Of a DNA stretch of 53,769 nt, positions 8,127-15,982 are shown one piece after another. The translations under genes were made by a program, and so were the position numbers. The notes below the pieces were generated by a model. That model was not told the DNA's origin and did not search any database. It saw only the letters and a list, made by a program, of their open reading frames with translations. Each line of letters begins with the position of its first letter. Positions within the stretch are counted from its first letter, which is position 1. Source of the stretch: Anaeromusa acidaminophila DSM 3853 (lineage in GTDB: Bacteria; Bacillota; Negativicutes; Anaeromusales; Anaeromusaceae); the NCBI RefSeq assembly GCF_000374545.1, contig NZ_KB894603.1, positions 1-53,769 of the forward strand. Direction: 5' to 3'.

Positions 8127-9314
8127 TTGAAAGCATCCATTCTCTTTGTTGATGATGAGAAACCGATTTTGCGTTCATTACGGAGAGTTTTTCAAGATAC
8201 GGAGTACGAATTATTCTTTGTGGAAAGCGGCGATGCCGCCTTGCGCTTTTTGCAGTTGCAGCGAGTGGATCTGGTAATCAGCGATATGCGCATGCCGGGA
8301 ATGGACGGGCATCAACTATTGCGGCGCATAAAAGAACTGTATCCGCAAACCATGCGCCTCATTCTTAGCGGCTTTGCGGAGAAAAACAGGGTGTTTACTT
8401 CGCTCCTGGATGGGTCGGCACAGATGTATTTGCTTAAGCCTTGGGACAATGAAGCTTTGTTGAGTTTGGTCGATAAAGTGCTGCTCCTGCAGAACACCTT
8501 GCGGGATAAAAAGCTGTTGACGCAAATTGAGTTTTTGGGGCAATTGCCTACGTTGCCGGAAACCTATGAAAAGCTATGCCGTTTTATCGAGGAAGAAGCG
8601 GACGTAAAAGAGATGGCGGTGCTGGTCGAGTCGGACCCGGTGATTGCCGGCAAACTACTGCAAGTAGCGAACGCCGCTTTTTATGGGGCTAAAATTGGTT
8701 CGGTACAGCAGGCTATTTCCTACTTGGGCCTAAATGTTTTGCGGGATTTGGTCTTGGCGAGCGGGCTTTTTGCCGCGCCTTCCGTGGGGCTGGCGGAGCG
8801 GAAGGTGCTGGACTTATTTTGGAGTCATTCCGTACAGGTGAACCGCTTTGTGCATCGCTTATACCAAGCCGTCTATAAAAAAAATATTTTGGAAGAATTT
8901 GCTTCCGTAGGACTGCTCCATGACTTAGGGGTCGTCGCCTTGCTAAAAGGATTTGGCGAAACCTTTTTGCCGTGGCCTTGGTATAAAGAGCAGCTTTTAG
9001 CTGGCGGGCTAAGCGCCTTGATGACGGCAGAACGAGAAAAATTCGGCGTTGCTCACAACGAGCTGGGCGGGTATTTGCTGCATTGGTGGCAGCTTCCTTA
9101 TGCGTTGGTAGAAGCGGCGCTTTATCACCATGAGCCGTTAGCCGGGCATGTGGTGCATAAGGAACTGTTGTGCCTGGTTCATATTGCCAACAGCTTTTCC
9201 TGGGGGCAACTGCTGAAAAAAGAACTTTATTGCGTAGACGAATCGATTTGGCGTTTTGTCGGTCTCCAGCCGGGAACGGTGACGAAACTGCTGGCGGAAC
9301 CGGAAACGAAATGA
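8127..9314 (+). CDS. REC-HDOD response regulator
   Basis: 395 residues. The N-terminal receiver (about 3-120) has DD at 9-10, phospho-acceptor D53 (ISDMRMPGMDG) and the KPW motif. It is followed by an HDOD domain (about 130-330) that starts with LGQLPTLPETYEKL and contains the DPVIAGKLLQVANAAFYG helix pair and LLHDLG. HDOD domains are HD-related, usually lack hydrolase activity, and act in signalling. The start is TTG, set by the RBS AGGGAGGCGG 8 nt upstream. It is probably co-transcribed with both neighbours and is a likely phosphorylation target of the downstream hybrid kinase. Confidence 0.85.
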   Translation: MKASILFVDDEKPILRSLRRVFQDTEYELFFVESGDAALRFLQLQRVDLVISDMRMPGMDGHQLLRRIKELYPQTMRLILSGFAEKNRVFTSLLDGSAQMYLLKPWDNEALLSLVDKVLLLQNTLRDKKLLTQIEFLGQLPTLPETYEKLCRFIEEEADVKEMAVLVESDPVIAGKLLQVANAAFYGAKIGSVQQAISYLGLNVLRDLVLASGLFAAPSVGLAERKVLDLFWSHSVQVNRFVHRLYQAVYKKNILEEFASVGLLHDLGVVALLKGFGETFLPWPWYKEQLLAGGLSALMTAEREKFGVAHNELGGYLLHWWQLPYALVEAALYHHEPLAGHVVHKELLCLVHIANSFSWGQLLKKELYCVDESIWRFVGLQPGTVTKLLAEPETK

Positions 9315-9327
9315 GGAGGTGAAGGCC

Positions 9328-11169
9328 ATGGACGATAAAAATCAACCATGGAATATTTTAGTGGTTGACGATGATCGTTTTTCCCGGGCCATCTTGATAA
9401 ATGCCTTAGAAAAAGACGGCTATGTCTGTCGGGAAGCAAAAGACGGCGTAGAAGCGCTGGAGATGTATCAAGCGCAAACGCCGGACCTGATTCTGATGGA
9501 TGTAGAGATGCCTCGCATGGGCGGCGTGGAAGCCTGCAGGCGTATCCGGGAGCTGGAAGACTCCTCTCATGTGATGATCTTATTTATTACGGGCCATGAT
9601 GAATCCAGCGATACCATCGAGCAGGCTTTTGCCGCCGGCGGTGACGATTATCTCCTTAAACCGGTCAATTTAGTCGTAATGCGCCAGCGCTTGGGACGCA
9701 TGCTGGAGCATTCCGCCTTGATGCGGCGCATTCTTTTCCAAAATGACATGTTGCTGCAAATGCGCCAGATTAGCTTCGATTTTCTGCAGGAACGCGATGT
9801 CCAGGCAACTTTGGGGCGCGTGCTGCAGCAATCGTTGCGGCTGACGTCGTCGGCGCTAGGCGCGGTGTACTTGTTGAATGAAAAAGAAAACTGCATGCAC
9901 TTGGCGGTGCAGGAAGGGATTTCCTTGGAGCCGATTGCTGTCTGTATTGCCAAAGGGCGGCATATGGTGGGACGCGCATGGGAAAAGGCGGAACCTTTTT
10001 TTGTTAATGAATATTCGACCTGGGAAGATCGCTTGCAGGGATCTGCTTGGAGTGATTTATGCCACATGGCGGCGCTGCCGCTGACGAGGGGCGGCATTGT
10101 TTTTGGCGTGATGGTGCTGGGTCGGCGGCGCGAACAAGGGGAGTTTACGGAGGCGCGCAAAAATGTGCTAATCCAATTGGCCGATTTATTGGCGCTAGTG
10201 GTAGATAACGCCCGCATCATGGAAGCCTTAGAAGAAGAAGTAAAACGAAGAGAATGCGCCCAACGGGAAGTGGAGGAAACTAATGGGGAGCTTTCGCTGG
10301 CGCTGACCACGCTGCAACAGGCGCAGAGTAAAATGGTGCAGCAGGAGAAATTGGCTGGCGTAGGCCAACTGGCAGCCGGCGTGGCCCACGAGATAAACAA
10401 CCCCCTAGGTTTTGTAAGCAGTAATTTTTCGATGCTGCAACGCTATGTGGAACGCTTGTGCGAGCTGATCGAGGCGTACAAAAACGCGCTGGAGCAGGCG
10501 GAAGTCGAAGAAGCAGCCCAAGCGGTTGTGGCAGGCATGCGGGAAAAGGAAAAAAGCGCCAAATTGGAGCTGATGTTGGAAGATTTACCGGAACTTTTTG
10601 AGGAGACGAAGGACGGTATTGAACGTATCGGCAAAATTGTCAAGGCGTTGCGCGCTTTTTCGCGCGTGGATTCTTTAGATCAGTTCGGGGAATATGACTT
10701 GAACAGCGGCCTGGATACCACGTTGATTGTGGCGCGTAACGAGATAAAATATGTTGCTAAGATTGAGAAAAAGCTGGCGTCCTTGCCGATGATTCAAGCG
10801 ATAGGCAGTCAAATTAACCAAGTACTGCTAAATCTCTTGGTGAATGCCGCACAGGCGATACAAGCGGAAGGAAGGGAGGGGCAAGGAACCATCCGCATTC
10901 AGACGTCTCAAGAAGAGGACTGGGTGCGCTGCTCCATCTACAATGACGGACCGCCTATTCCGGAAGACATTCGAGATCGTTTGTTTGAGCCTTTCTTTAC
11001 GACGAAGCCGGTTGGGAAGGGTACCGGGCTGGGCTTAAGCATTTCTTATGAAATTGTCGTACAAAAGCATCATGGAGAAATCTTTTTTACCAGTGATGAA
11101 AGCGGTACGGAATTTGTGCTGCGCTTGCCGGTTATGCAGCCTGATGTTACTATCGCGGCGATTCTCTAG
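9328..11169 (+). CDS. Hybrid sensor: receiver-GAF-histidine kinase
   Basis: 613 residues. The N-terminal receiver (about 8-125) has D58 in LILMDVEMPRMGG and K111. A GAF domain spans about 150-295, followed by a coiled coil. The HisKA domain has H354 in the H-box GVAHEINNPLG. The HATPase domain has an N-box (NQVLLNLLVNAAQAI), the G1 segment YNDGPPIPED, an F-box (FEPFFTTK) and G2 GKGTGLGLS. No membrane helix is seen, so the kinase is soluble. A longer frame with a GTG start exists 9 nt upstream, but AGGAGGTG at 9313-9320 places the start at the ATG of 9328. It presumably phosphorylates the two preceding receivers. A terminator follows. Confidence 0.88.
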   Translation: MDDKNQPWNILVVDDDRFSRAILINALEKDGYVCREAKDGVEALEMYQAQTPDLILMDVEMPRMGGVEACRRIRELEDSSHVMILFITGHDESSDTIEQAFAAGGDDYLLKPVNLVVMRQRLGRMLEHSALMRRILFQNDMLLQMRQISFDFLQERDVQATLGRVLQQSLRLTSSALGAVYLLNEKENCMHLAVQEGISLEPIAVCIAKGRHMVGRAWEKAEPFFVNEYSTWEDRLQGSAWSDLCHMAALPLTRGGIVFGVMVLGRRREQGEFTEARKNVLIQLADLLALVVDNARIMEALEEEVKRRECAQREVEETNGELSLALTTLQQAQSKMVQQEKLAGVGQLAAGVAHEINNPLGFVSSNFSMLQRYVERLCELIEAYKNALEQAEVEEAAQAVVAGMREKEKSAKLELMLEDLPELFEETKDGIERIGKIVKALRAFSRVDSLDQFGEYDLNSGLDTTLIVARNEIKYVAKIEKKLASLPMIQAIGSQINQVLLNLLVNAAQAIQAEGREGQGTIRIQTSQEEDWVRCSIYNDGPPIPEDIRDRLFEPFFTTKPVGKGTGLGLSISYEIVVQKHHGEIFFTSDESGTEFVLRLPVMQPDVTIAAIL

Positions 11170-11193
11170 CGCTATACTGTAAATACAACGCGG

Positions 11194-11232
11194 GCAGTTA
11201 AGAAGCAACGTCTTCTTGGCTGCTCCTTTTGT
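11194..11232 (+). terminator. Rho-independent terminator of the signalling operon
   Basis: GCAGTTAAGAAG pairs with CTTCTTGGCTGC (12 bp with two G-U pairs, 6-nt loop) and is followed by TCCTTTTGTTTT. Confidence 0.75.
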
Positions 11233-11290
11233 TTTGGCGTTGCCACAGTAAATGACGCCCTGGGGATATATAGAAGGTAGCGCTAGTATA

Positions 11291-11306
11291 GGAAGACCGG
11301 TCTTCC
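11291..11306. promoter_or_regulatory. Perfect 16-bp palindrome upstream of the sigma gene
   Basis: GGAAGACCGGTCTTCC ends 18 nt before the ATG of the sigma factor gene. A perfect palindrome with no loop suits a dimeric repressor site better than an RNA hairpin. No regulator can be named. Confidence 0.45.
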
Positions 11307-11324
11307 GCCATGAGGTGGAAGAAA

Positions 11325-11873
11325 ATGAAAAACATAGAAGAACTAGTAAGGGAGGCTCAAGAAGGCAAGAAAGCCGCGTTCGAGGAATTGTGCCGCCGTT
11401 TTACGGGGCTGGTTCGTTCGCGGGCAAGACAAAGCTTTGCCCGCAGCGTCCGCGAAGATATGGAAGGTGCGGCCTGGCTGGCTTTTGCCAAAGCTGTTAG
11501 AGAGTACCGTGCCGGCAGCGGCCATTTTGAAGGCTATGCGGCGCAGTGTGTTGCCTATGCCGTTTGGAACGCCTTTCAAAAAGAATGTAAATGTTGGCAG
11601 CGGCAGGCGGGAAGCCTAGATGCCGAGGGCTTTCCCGAAGCGGCAGGGATGGAAAATGTAGAAGAAACGGTGGAGAAAAAACTGCTGGAAGAAAAGCTGC
11701 GGCAAACCGTGAAGCGGTTATCCTCCAGGCAGCGGCAAGTTGTGCAGGAACGGCTGAGGGGGAGGTCGGTGCAAGAAATTGCCAAGCAGATGGGGGTAAG
11801 CCATCAAGCGGTCTCGCGGCTGCTGTCCAGAGCGGCGGAAGCGGTGCGCTGCGCCTGGAAAGTAAAAAAATAA
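11325..11873 (+). CDS. Small sigma-70-family factor (regions 2 and 4)
   Basis: 182 residues. Region 2 is near the N-terminus (AAFEELCRRFTGLVRSRA, then EDMEGAAWLAFAKAVREY in the 2.2 position). Region 4 is at about 120-180, with LSSRQRQVVQERLRGRSVQEIA and the helix-turn-helix MGVSHQAVSRLLSRAAEAV. Region 3 is missing, as in ECF-sized factors. An in-frame ATG lies 15 nt upstream, but GAGGTGG at 11311-11317 selects the ATG at 11325. No anti-sigma gene is adjacent. The genes that follow (DUF1659, DUF2922, YvrJ) are small proteins repeatedly found next to one another in Firmicutes, so this factor may drive them. Confidence 0.8.
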   Translation: MKNIEELVREAQEGKKAAFEELCRRFTGLVRSRARQSFARSVREDMEGAAWLAFAKAVREYRAGSGHFEGYAAQCVAYAVWNAFQKECKCWQRQAGSLDAEGFPEAAGMENVEETVEKKLLEEKLRQTVKRLSSRQRQVVQERLRGRSVQEIAKQMGVSHQAVSRLLSRAAEAVRCAWKVKK

Positions 11874-11933
11874 AAAGAAAGGTTGCCAAACGCTCGCCCG
11901 AGCAATGTCTCTGAGTGAAAGGGGGTGAGCTTC

Positions 11934-12158
11934 ATGGCAGTAAGCAAAGCAGTGGAATCCAGCAAAATGGTGCTGCGGGTGCAAACCGGTCTTGACGCCG
12001 CCGGTAAGGCGGTATACAAGAATGTATCCTTGAGCGGTTTGAATCCTGCCGCCGCCGATGCAGACGTCTACGACGCCGCAACCGCGCTGGGCGGACTCCA
12101 AAAAGACACCGTGGCCTCGGTGCTGCGCGTCGACCAGGGACACCTGACTAACGCGTAA
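11934..12158 (+). CDS. DUF1659 small protein
   Basis: 74 residues. The sequence matches the DUF1659 pattern: an N-terminal strand region (SSKMVLRVQTGLDAAGKAVYKN), then VSLSGLNPAAADADVYDAATALGGLQ and a C-terminal strand TVASVLRVDQGHL. There is no signal peptide or membrane segment. Function is unknown. The start at the ATG of 11934 is set by AAAGGGGGTG. It lies 60 nt after the sigma gene and 37 nt before DUF2922, in the arrangement usual for this pair. Confidence 0.82.
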   Translation: MAVSKAVESSKMVLRVQTGLDAAGKAVYKNVSLSGLNPAAADADVYDAATALGGLQKDTVASVLRVDQGHLTNA

Positions 12159-12195
12159 GACAGACCTAGCGTAGAAAAACAAGGAGGTGAAAACC

Positions 12196-12408
12196 ATGAC
12201 GAAACGTCTGGAAATGATCTTTCGGGACGAAGCCGGTAAAGAAGCGACTCTTTCCTTGGTCAACCCCAAAGACGATCTGACTAAGGCTGGCGTAATGGCG
12301 GTCATGCAGACCGTTGCCACCAAGCGCTTGTTCCAAAACAAGAACGGCGCTTTGGTAACGCCGGTGTCCTGCCAGGTTCATACGCAGGATACGCAGGCTT
12401 TGGCCTAA
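12196..12408 (+). CDS. DUF2922 small protein
   Basis: 70 residues. It fits DUF2922: TKRLEMIFRDEAGKEATLSL, then NPKDDLTKAGVMAVMQTV and a C-terminal LVTPVSCQVHTQD. It is a soluble alpha/beta protein of unknown function. A strong AAGGAGGTGA precedes the ATG. It is probably co-transcribed with DUF1659, and a terminator follows within 10 nt. Confidence 0.82.
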   Translation: MTKRLEMIFRDEAGKEATLSLVNPKDDLTKAGVMAVMQTVATKRLFQNKNGALVTPVSCQVHTQDTQALA

Positions 12409-12413
12409 TAAAG

Positions 12414-12449
12414 AACCGGGCGGCGGGGCAACCTGCTACCCGGTTTTTT
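12414..12449 (+). terminator. Terminator after DUF2922
   Basis: AACCGGG pairs with CCCGGTT around an interior that can pair partly (GGCGGGG/CCTGCT), followed by a T6 run. It separates DUF2922 from the downstream YvrJ gene. Confidence 0.75.
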
Positions 12450-12476
12450 ATGTGGAGAAAAGCCGGGGGAATTGGA

Positions 12477-12520
12477 TTTGAACAGGAGTAAAAGGAGTAA
12501 AGGGAGGGTACGAATGAGGG
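12477..12520 (+). repeat. Purine-rich degenerate repeat tract next to copy C
   Basis: It carries TTTGAACAGGAGTAAAAGG and AGTAAAGGGAGGGTACG, the same phrases as the tracts near the other repeats. Relative to copy C, which is inverted, it lies on the same side as in copies A and B. Confidence 0.6.
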
Positions 12521-12576
12521 TGACGGGGTGCGGTTTTTAGCAGGTAACAGGCACAAAAATATTAGATATGAGTCAA

Positions 12577-12737
12577 GGGTGCTGCTGATTTAATGAGTGC
12601 ACCGTCAAGGTAGGATATTTTTTTGCCTGGCAAGAAAGAGAGCCGCAGAAATAGCGGCGCTCTTTCAAGGCTTTCTGACGCAGCCAGGTGGAAAAAGAAT
12701 TGCCCTGGCGTGTGATACGAATAAATCGGCAGCACCC
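12577..12737 (-). repeat. 160-bp nested palindromic repeat, copy C (inverted)
   Basis: Ends are GGGTGCTGCT and GGCAGCACCC. The inner arms CCGTCAAGG...TTGCCTGGC and CCAGGTGG...CCCTGGCGTG pair. The central part AGCCGCAGAAATAGCGGCGCT is close to copy A. It lies between DUF2922 and YvrJ and ends 20 nt before the YvrJ start codon, so the YvrJ RBS is just outside the element. Confidence 0.85.
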
Positions 12738-12757
12738 TGAGAAAGGAGATGTTTTAG

Positions 12758-12907
12758 ATGGAAGCGTTGTTGGCGGCCATGTCGGCGTACGGTTTTCCGA
12801 TGGTAGTTGCGGCCTATCTTCTGGTGCGGGTGGAGACCCGCCTGGATCGGCTCAGCGAATGCATTCAAGAACTGGCGCGGGCGATCGGCGCGAAAGGCGG
12901 CGTGTAA
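12758..12907 (+). CDS. YvrJ-family small membrane protein
   Basis: 49 residues: MEALLAAMSAYGFPMVVAAY, then LLVRVETRLDRLSECIQEL and a short C-terminus. This is the YvrJ pattern, with one membrane helix containing YGFPMVVAAYLLVR followed by an amphipathic charged helix. The GAAAGGAG at 12741-12748 supports the ATG. Function is unknown. It belongs with the upstream sigma/DUF1659/DUF2922 genes by family co-occurrence, although here a terminator and repeat copy C intervene. Confidence 0.8.
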   Translation: MEALLAAMSAYGFPMVVAAYLLVRVETRLDRLSECIQELARAIGAKGGV

Positions 12908-12918
12908 AAAGTTTGTAA

Positions 12919-12958
12919 AAAAGGAGTCAGCGGTATGGGATGCCGCTGGCTCCTTTTT
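12919..12958 (+). terminator. Terminator after YvrJ
   Basis: AAGGAGTCAGCGG pairs with CCGCTGGCTCCTT (one G-U), with a 9-nt loop and a T-run. Confidence 0.85.
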
Positions 12959-12990
12959 CGATATACCAGAATTTATTTTTATTATAAATT

Positions 12991-13035
12991 CTTCTCTGGC
13001 CTTTCCTCTGTTACTCTGCTTACTCGGTGTTTCAT
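12991..13035 (-). repeat. Pyrimidine-rich degenerate repeat tract, solitary
   Basis: CTTCTCTGGCCTTTCCTCTG is followed by TTACTCTGCTTACTC. This nearly duplicates the tract at 1561-1600, but there is no 160-bp repeat beside it. Confidence 0.6.
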
Positions 13036-13119
13036 CCTGTCCATAAAGGAATCTGAGGCCAAAAAGGCGAAATACTTTCAGCGCATACGATGCGGCATTA
13101 TTTTTCTGCGAGGTGACTT

Positions 13120-14379
13120 ATGGCGAAACAACGATATCAGGCGTTGGCGGCGTTAGGCGTGGCCGCCGCCGGGATGGCGGCGAGCTTGCCTTACGGGCAT
13201 ACCGTTGGCGGCGCTTTGGCGCAAAGCGCCTTTGGCGCGGCCTTGGTGGGCGGCTTGGCGGACTGGTTTGCGGTGACCGCCCTTTTTGGCAAGCCCTTAG
13301 GTTTTATTTCCTGGCGGGCGAATCTGGTGGCTCGCAACAAGGAACGGATACTAACGGATCTGACGGATCTAGTAGAAAAAGAGCTGTTGACGCCGGATAA
13401 TATTATGCAGGTGCTGCAGCGTTATGATGCGGCGGCGGTATTGCTTGACTATCTGCGGCGTCAGGGCGGGCGAGATACGCTGCGCCGCGTATTGGAGCGA
13501 CTACTGCAGGACATGACCTTGGCGGTGCGCCCGGAAGAAATGGGGCGGCTGGCGGATCAACTGCTGCGCATGGGGCTGGAACGGACGGAACTAGCGCCCT
13601 TGGCGCTGCGCGCCGGCGCGTGGAGCCTGCGGCAGCGCTATGACGACGTAGTGATAGCGCATGTGTTGGAGCAGGTGAGAGAGGCGCTAAAGACGGCGGA
13701 GTTTCGGGCGATTTTACTGGAAGTGCTGGAGGCGGCGATGGCTCGTTACGAGGCGGGCGGCATGCTGCGCAGCATGGTTAATCGCGCTGCGGGCCTGACG
13801 GCGGAAGATCGGGTGGATATGGTACTGCAGTGGTTGGAACGATTTGTGCAGAACCTGGCCGATCCGGAGCGGCCCCTGCGTCGTCGCTTACGGGCTTGGT
13901 GTTGGAAAAAGCTGCTGGGACTGCGGCAGCCGGAACGGCGGCAACAACTGGAAGAATGGAAAGGCGAGTGGCTGAGCCGGCATCCCGGATTTTTTGCTCA
14001 ATGGCTGACGCCCTGGGTGCAGGAGCTGCAGCAGGAGGTGCTGCAAGGAAAAGATCGCTTGCTGCCACACCAGGCGGAAGCTCTTACGGCGGCGGTGGAA
14101 AAAAGCTTGTCCGCGGAAAAAGATCAGCAAGGGGCCTTGGATCGTTGGATGAAGGAGCAGCTGTGCCGCTGGCTGCAGCGTCATCCTCTCGATTTGGCTT
14201 CCTTTGTTGCCGCCAGCGAATTGGGACGCAAATCCGGCGAAGAGCTGGCTGCTTATGTACAGGAAAAAGTGGGCGATGATTTGCAGATGATCCGCATTAA
14301 CGGCTCGGTGGTAGGCGGTTTGGCAGGGGCCTTCTTATTTCTCCTGACGCAGCTTGTGGAATGGGGGGTGGGACAATGA
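13120..14379 (+). CDS. DUF445 membrane protein (first of tandem pair)
   Basis: 419 residues. An N-terminal membrane helix (about 7-28) is followed by the DUF445 signature VGGLADWFAVTALFGKPLG and NLVARNKERI. A long, charged helical domain follows, then a C-terminal membrane hairpin after QMIRINGSVVGGLAG (about 388-416). DUF445 proteins are membrane-anchored with a large helical domain; their function is not established. The stop overlaps the start of the next gene (ATGA), indicating translational coupling. Confidence 0.85.
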   Translation: MAKQRYQALAALGVAAAGMAASLPYGHTVGGALAQSAFGAALVGGLADWFAVTALFGKPLGFISWRANLVARNKERILTDLTDLVEKELLTPDNIMQVLQRYDAAAVLLDYLRRQGGRDTLRRVLERLLQDMTLAVRPEEMGRLADQLLRMGLERTELAPLALRAGAWSLRQRYDDVVIAHVLEQVREALKTAEFRAILLEVLEAAMARYEAGGMLRSMVNRAAGLTAEDRVDMVLQWLERFVQNLADPERPLRRRLRAWCWKKLLGLRQPERRQQLEEWKGEWLSRHPGFFAQWLTPWVQELQQEVLQGKDRLLPHQAEALTAAVEKSLSAEKDQQGALDRWMKEQLCRWLQRHPLDLASFVAASELGRKSGEELAAYVQEKVGDDLQMIRINGSVVGGLAGAFLFLLTQLVEWGVGQ

Positions 14380-15683
14380 ACCCCTTTGTCAAAGCTAACC
14401 GCATTTTAGCGGGTGTTGGCGTTCTCTTTCTCGTCTGCTTGGCCGTTAAGCTGGCCTATCCTCAGAGCTTGGCCGCCCGCTGCATGTTATTTGCCGCGGA
14501 AGCGGCCCTGGTTGGCGGCATTGCCGACTGGTTTGCGGTGGAGGCGCTGTTTCGCCGCCCCTTAGGCCTGTCTTGGCATACCGGGCTGATTCCTCGCAAT
14601 CGTCGCCGTCTCATCGACGGCACTGCCAAAATGGTGCAGGATAAGTTTTTCAGCCAAAGTCAGTTGCAAAAGGCCCTGGAAAGCTGGCCGATTGCGGAAA
14701 CCTTTATTGATTGGGTGGAAGAAGGCAAAGGCCGCTATATTTTGCTGCTTTTGGCGCGGCAGCTGCTGCGGGACTGGCTGGATAAGCTGGAACCGGAAGC
14801 GTTGGCAGGCAAAATGGAAGGCTGGGTTCGCGGTCAGCTCAGTCAACTCGCGGCGGCCCCAGCCGTGGCCGCCTGGGGGCGGCAGGCGCTGGCGGAAAAG
14901 CGAGAAGCGCCCTTGTGGGAAGCGCTGGCGAATGCGCTGCTCAAACAGGTGCGGCGACCAGAATCGCAAGAGGTGCTGGAGGGCTGGCTGCGCGCTGCTT
15001 ATGAAGCGGAATTGGCGAAACGCAATCCTCTCATGCAGCTTTTGGGAGGCATGATGGAAGCCGCCGGACAGATTGACACGAAAGATCTGGCCAAAGCGGC
15101 GCTGGAAGAAACCGAGAAGTTTTTGGAGGCTCTGCGTACGGAAGAGCAGCATCCGCTGCGCCTTTGGATACGGGACAAGGCGGAGGAGCTGTTGCTGGAG
15201 CTGGAAGCAAGCCCCGACCAGGCGCAGCGTCTAGAAGCTTGGAAAGAAGAGCTCTTCCAGGCGGTTCCGGTACAGGAGGTGCTTCTGCAGCTTCTGCGCC
15301 TGCTTCGTTCGCCAGTAGGGCCCAAAGCCGAGCTGGAAGCGCTGCTGGGAGAGCCGGGGCGGGATATTTCCTTGCGGACTCCCTTGGTTTCCTGGGTGCT
15401 CACCCAGCTCATGGGCTACTGGGATTATTTCAAAAAGAACCAGTCCTTGCGGCTTTTGCTGGAAGGATCCTGCAAGGAAGCTCTTAGCCACCTCTTGGCA
15501 GGGCATCGCCATTTGATCGGCGAAGTGGCTGTACACGCTCTGGACCGCCTCAGCGCCGCGCGCTTGAACCGGCTGGTGGAGGAAAAGATCGGCGAAGATC
15601 TGGCCTGGATTCGTATTAACGGCTCCCTCGTGGGCGGCATCATCGGCTTTTGCCTCTTCTGGGCGCTGGAAGCGCTGCGGTAA
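14376..15683 (+). CDS. DUF445 membrane protein (second of tandem pair)
   Basis: 435 residues. The architecture matches its neighbour: N-terminal helix, GGIADWFAVEALFRRPLG, LIPRNRRRLIDGTAKMV, a charged helical middle, and the C-terminal WIRINGSLVGGIIGFCLFW. The two proteins have diverged strongly in the middle, so this is an old duplication that may form a hetero-oligomer. The start at 14376 overlaps the upstream stop; an in-frame upstream ATG at 14361 is less likely. A terminator follows the repeat region downstream. Confidence 0.85.
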   Translation: MNPFVKANRILAGVGVLFLVCLAVKLAYPQSLAARCMLFAAEAALVGGIADWFAVEALFRRPLGLSWHTGLIPRNRRRLIDGTAKMVQDKFFSQSQLQKALESWPIAETFIDWVEEGKGRYILLLLARQLLRDWLDKLEPEALAGKMEGWVRGQLSQLAAAPAVAAWGRQALAEKREAPLWEALANALLKQVRRPESQEVLEGWLRAAYEAELAKRNPLMQLLGGMMEAAGQIDTKDLAKAALEETEKFLEALRTEEQHPLRLWIRDKAEELLLELEASPDQAQRLEAWKEELFQAVPVQEVLLQLLRLLRSPVGPKAELEALLGEPGRDISLRTPLVSWVLTQLMGYWDYFKKNQSLRLLLEGSCKEALSHLLAGHRHLIGEVAVHALDRLSAARLNRLVEEKIGEDLAWIRINGSLVGGIIGFCLFWALEALR

Positions 15684-15691
15684 AGCAGGGC

Positions 15692-15763
15692 AGGAACGGA
15701 GCTCGAACAAGAGTAGAGGGAGTAAAGTGAGGGCTCGACCGGGGGTGGATTGAACAAGAGTCG
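15692..15763 (+). repeat. Purine-rich degenerate repeat tract, solitary
   Basis: It contains GAACGGAGCTCGAACAAGAG and TAGAGGGAGTAAAGTGAGGG, then a second TTGAACAAGAG. No 160-bp element is adjacent. It leads into the short palindromic repeat at 15772. Confidence 0.6.
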
Positions 15764-15771
15764 CGATGAGA

Positions 15772-15820
15772 ATCGGCGACGGCGCTGGATGCGCCATGGA
15801 TGGCGTAGCATCCGGTCTCC
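15772..15820 (+). repeat. GC-rich palindromic repeat, shorter copy
   Basis: ATCGGCGACGGCGCTGGATG is followed by CGCCATGGATGGCGTAGCA. The reverse complement of the same sequence is at 37985-38056, where 16 extra bases lie between two GCGCC motifs. The deletion here could have arisen by recombination between those short direct repeats. Confidence 0.7.
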
Positions 15821-15846
15821 GCCAGAAAAGACCGGAGAGAATAAGC

Positions 15847-15890
15847 GGCAAGGGGCTGTGTGCAAAGCAGCTTCTTGCCGTTGTTTGTCT
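15847..15890 (+). terminator. Terminator downstream of the DUF445 pair
   Basis: GGCAAGGGGCTG pairs with CAGCTTCTTGCC (12 bp with two G-U), with a 9-nt loop, followed by GTTGTTTGT. Confidence 0.65.
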
Positions 15891-15982
15891 GAGGTGTTAT
15901 GGCTGGAAGGAATTTCTTAAAGGAAAGAGAAGAAAAAAGACTGTGTGAATTTACATAATTTAAGAGAGGGGTTGTTTGTAAA

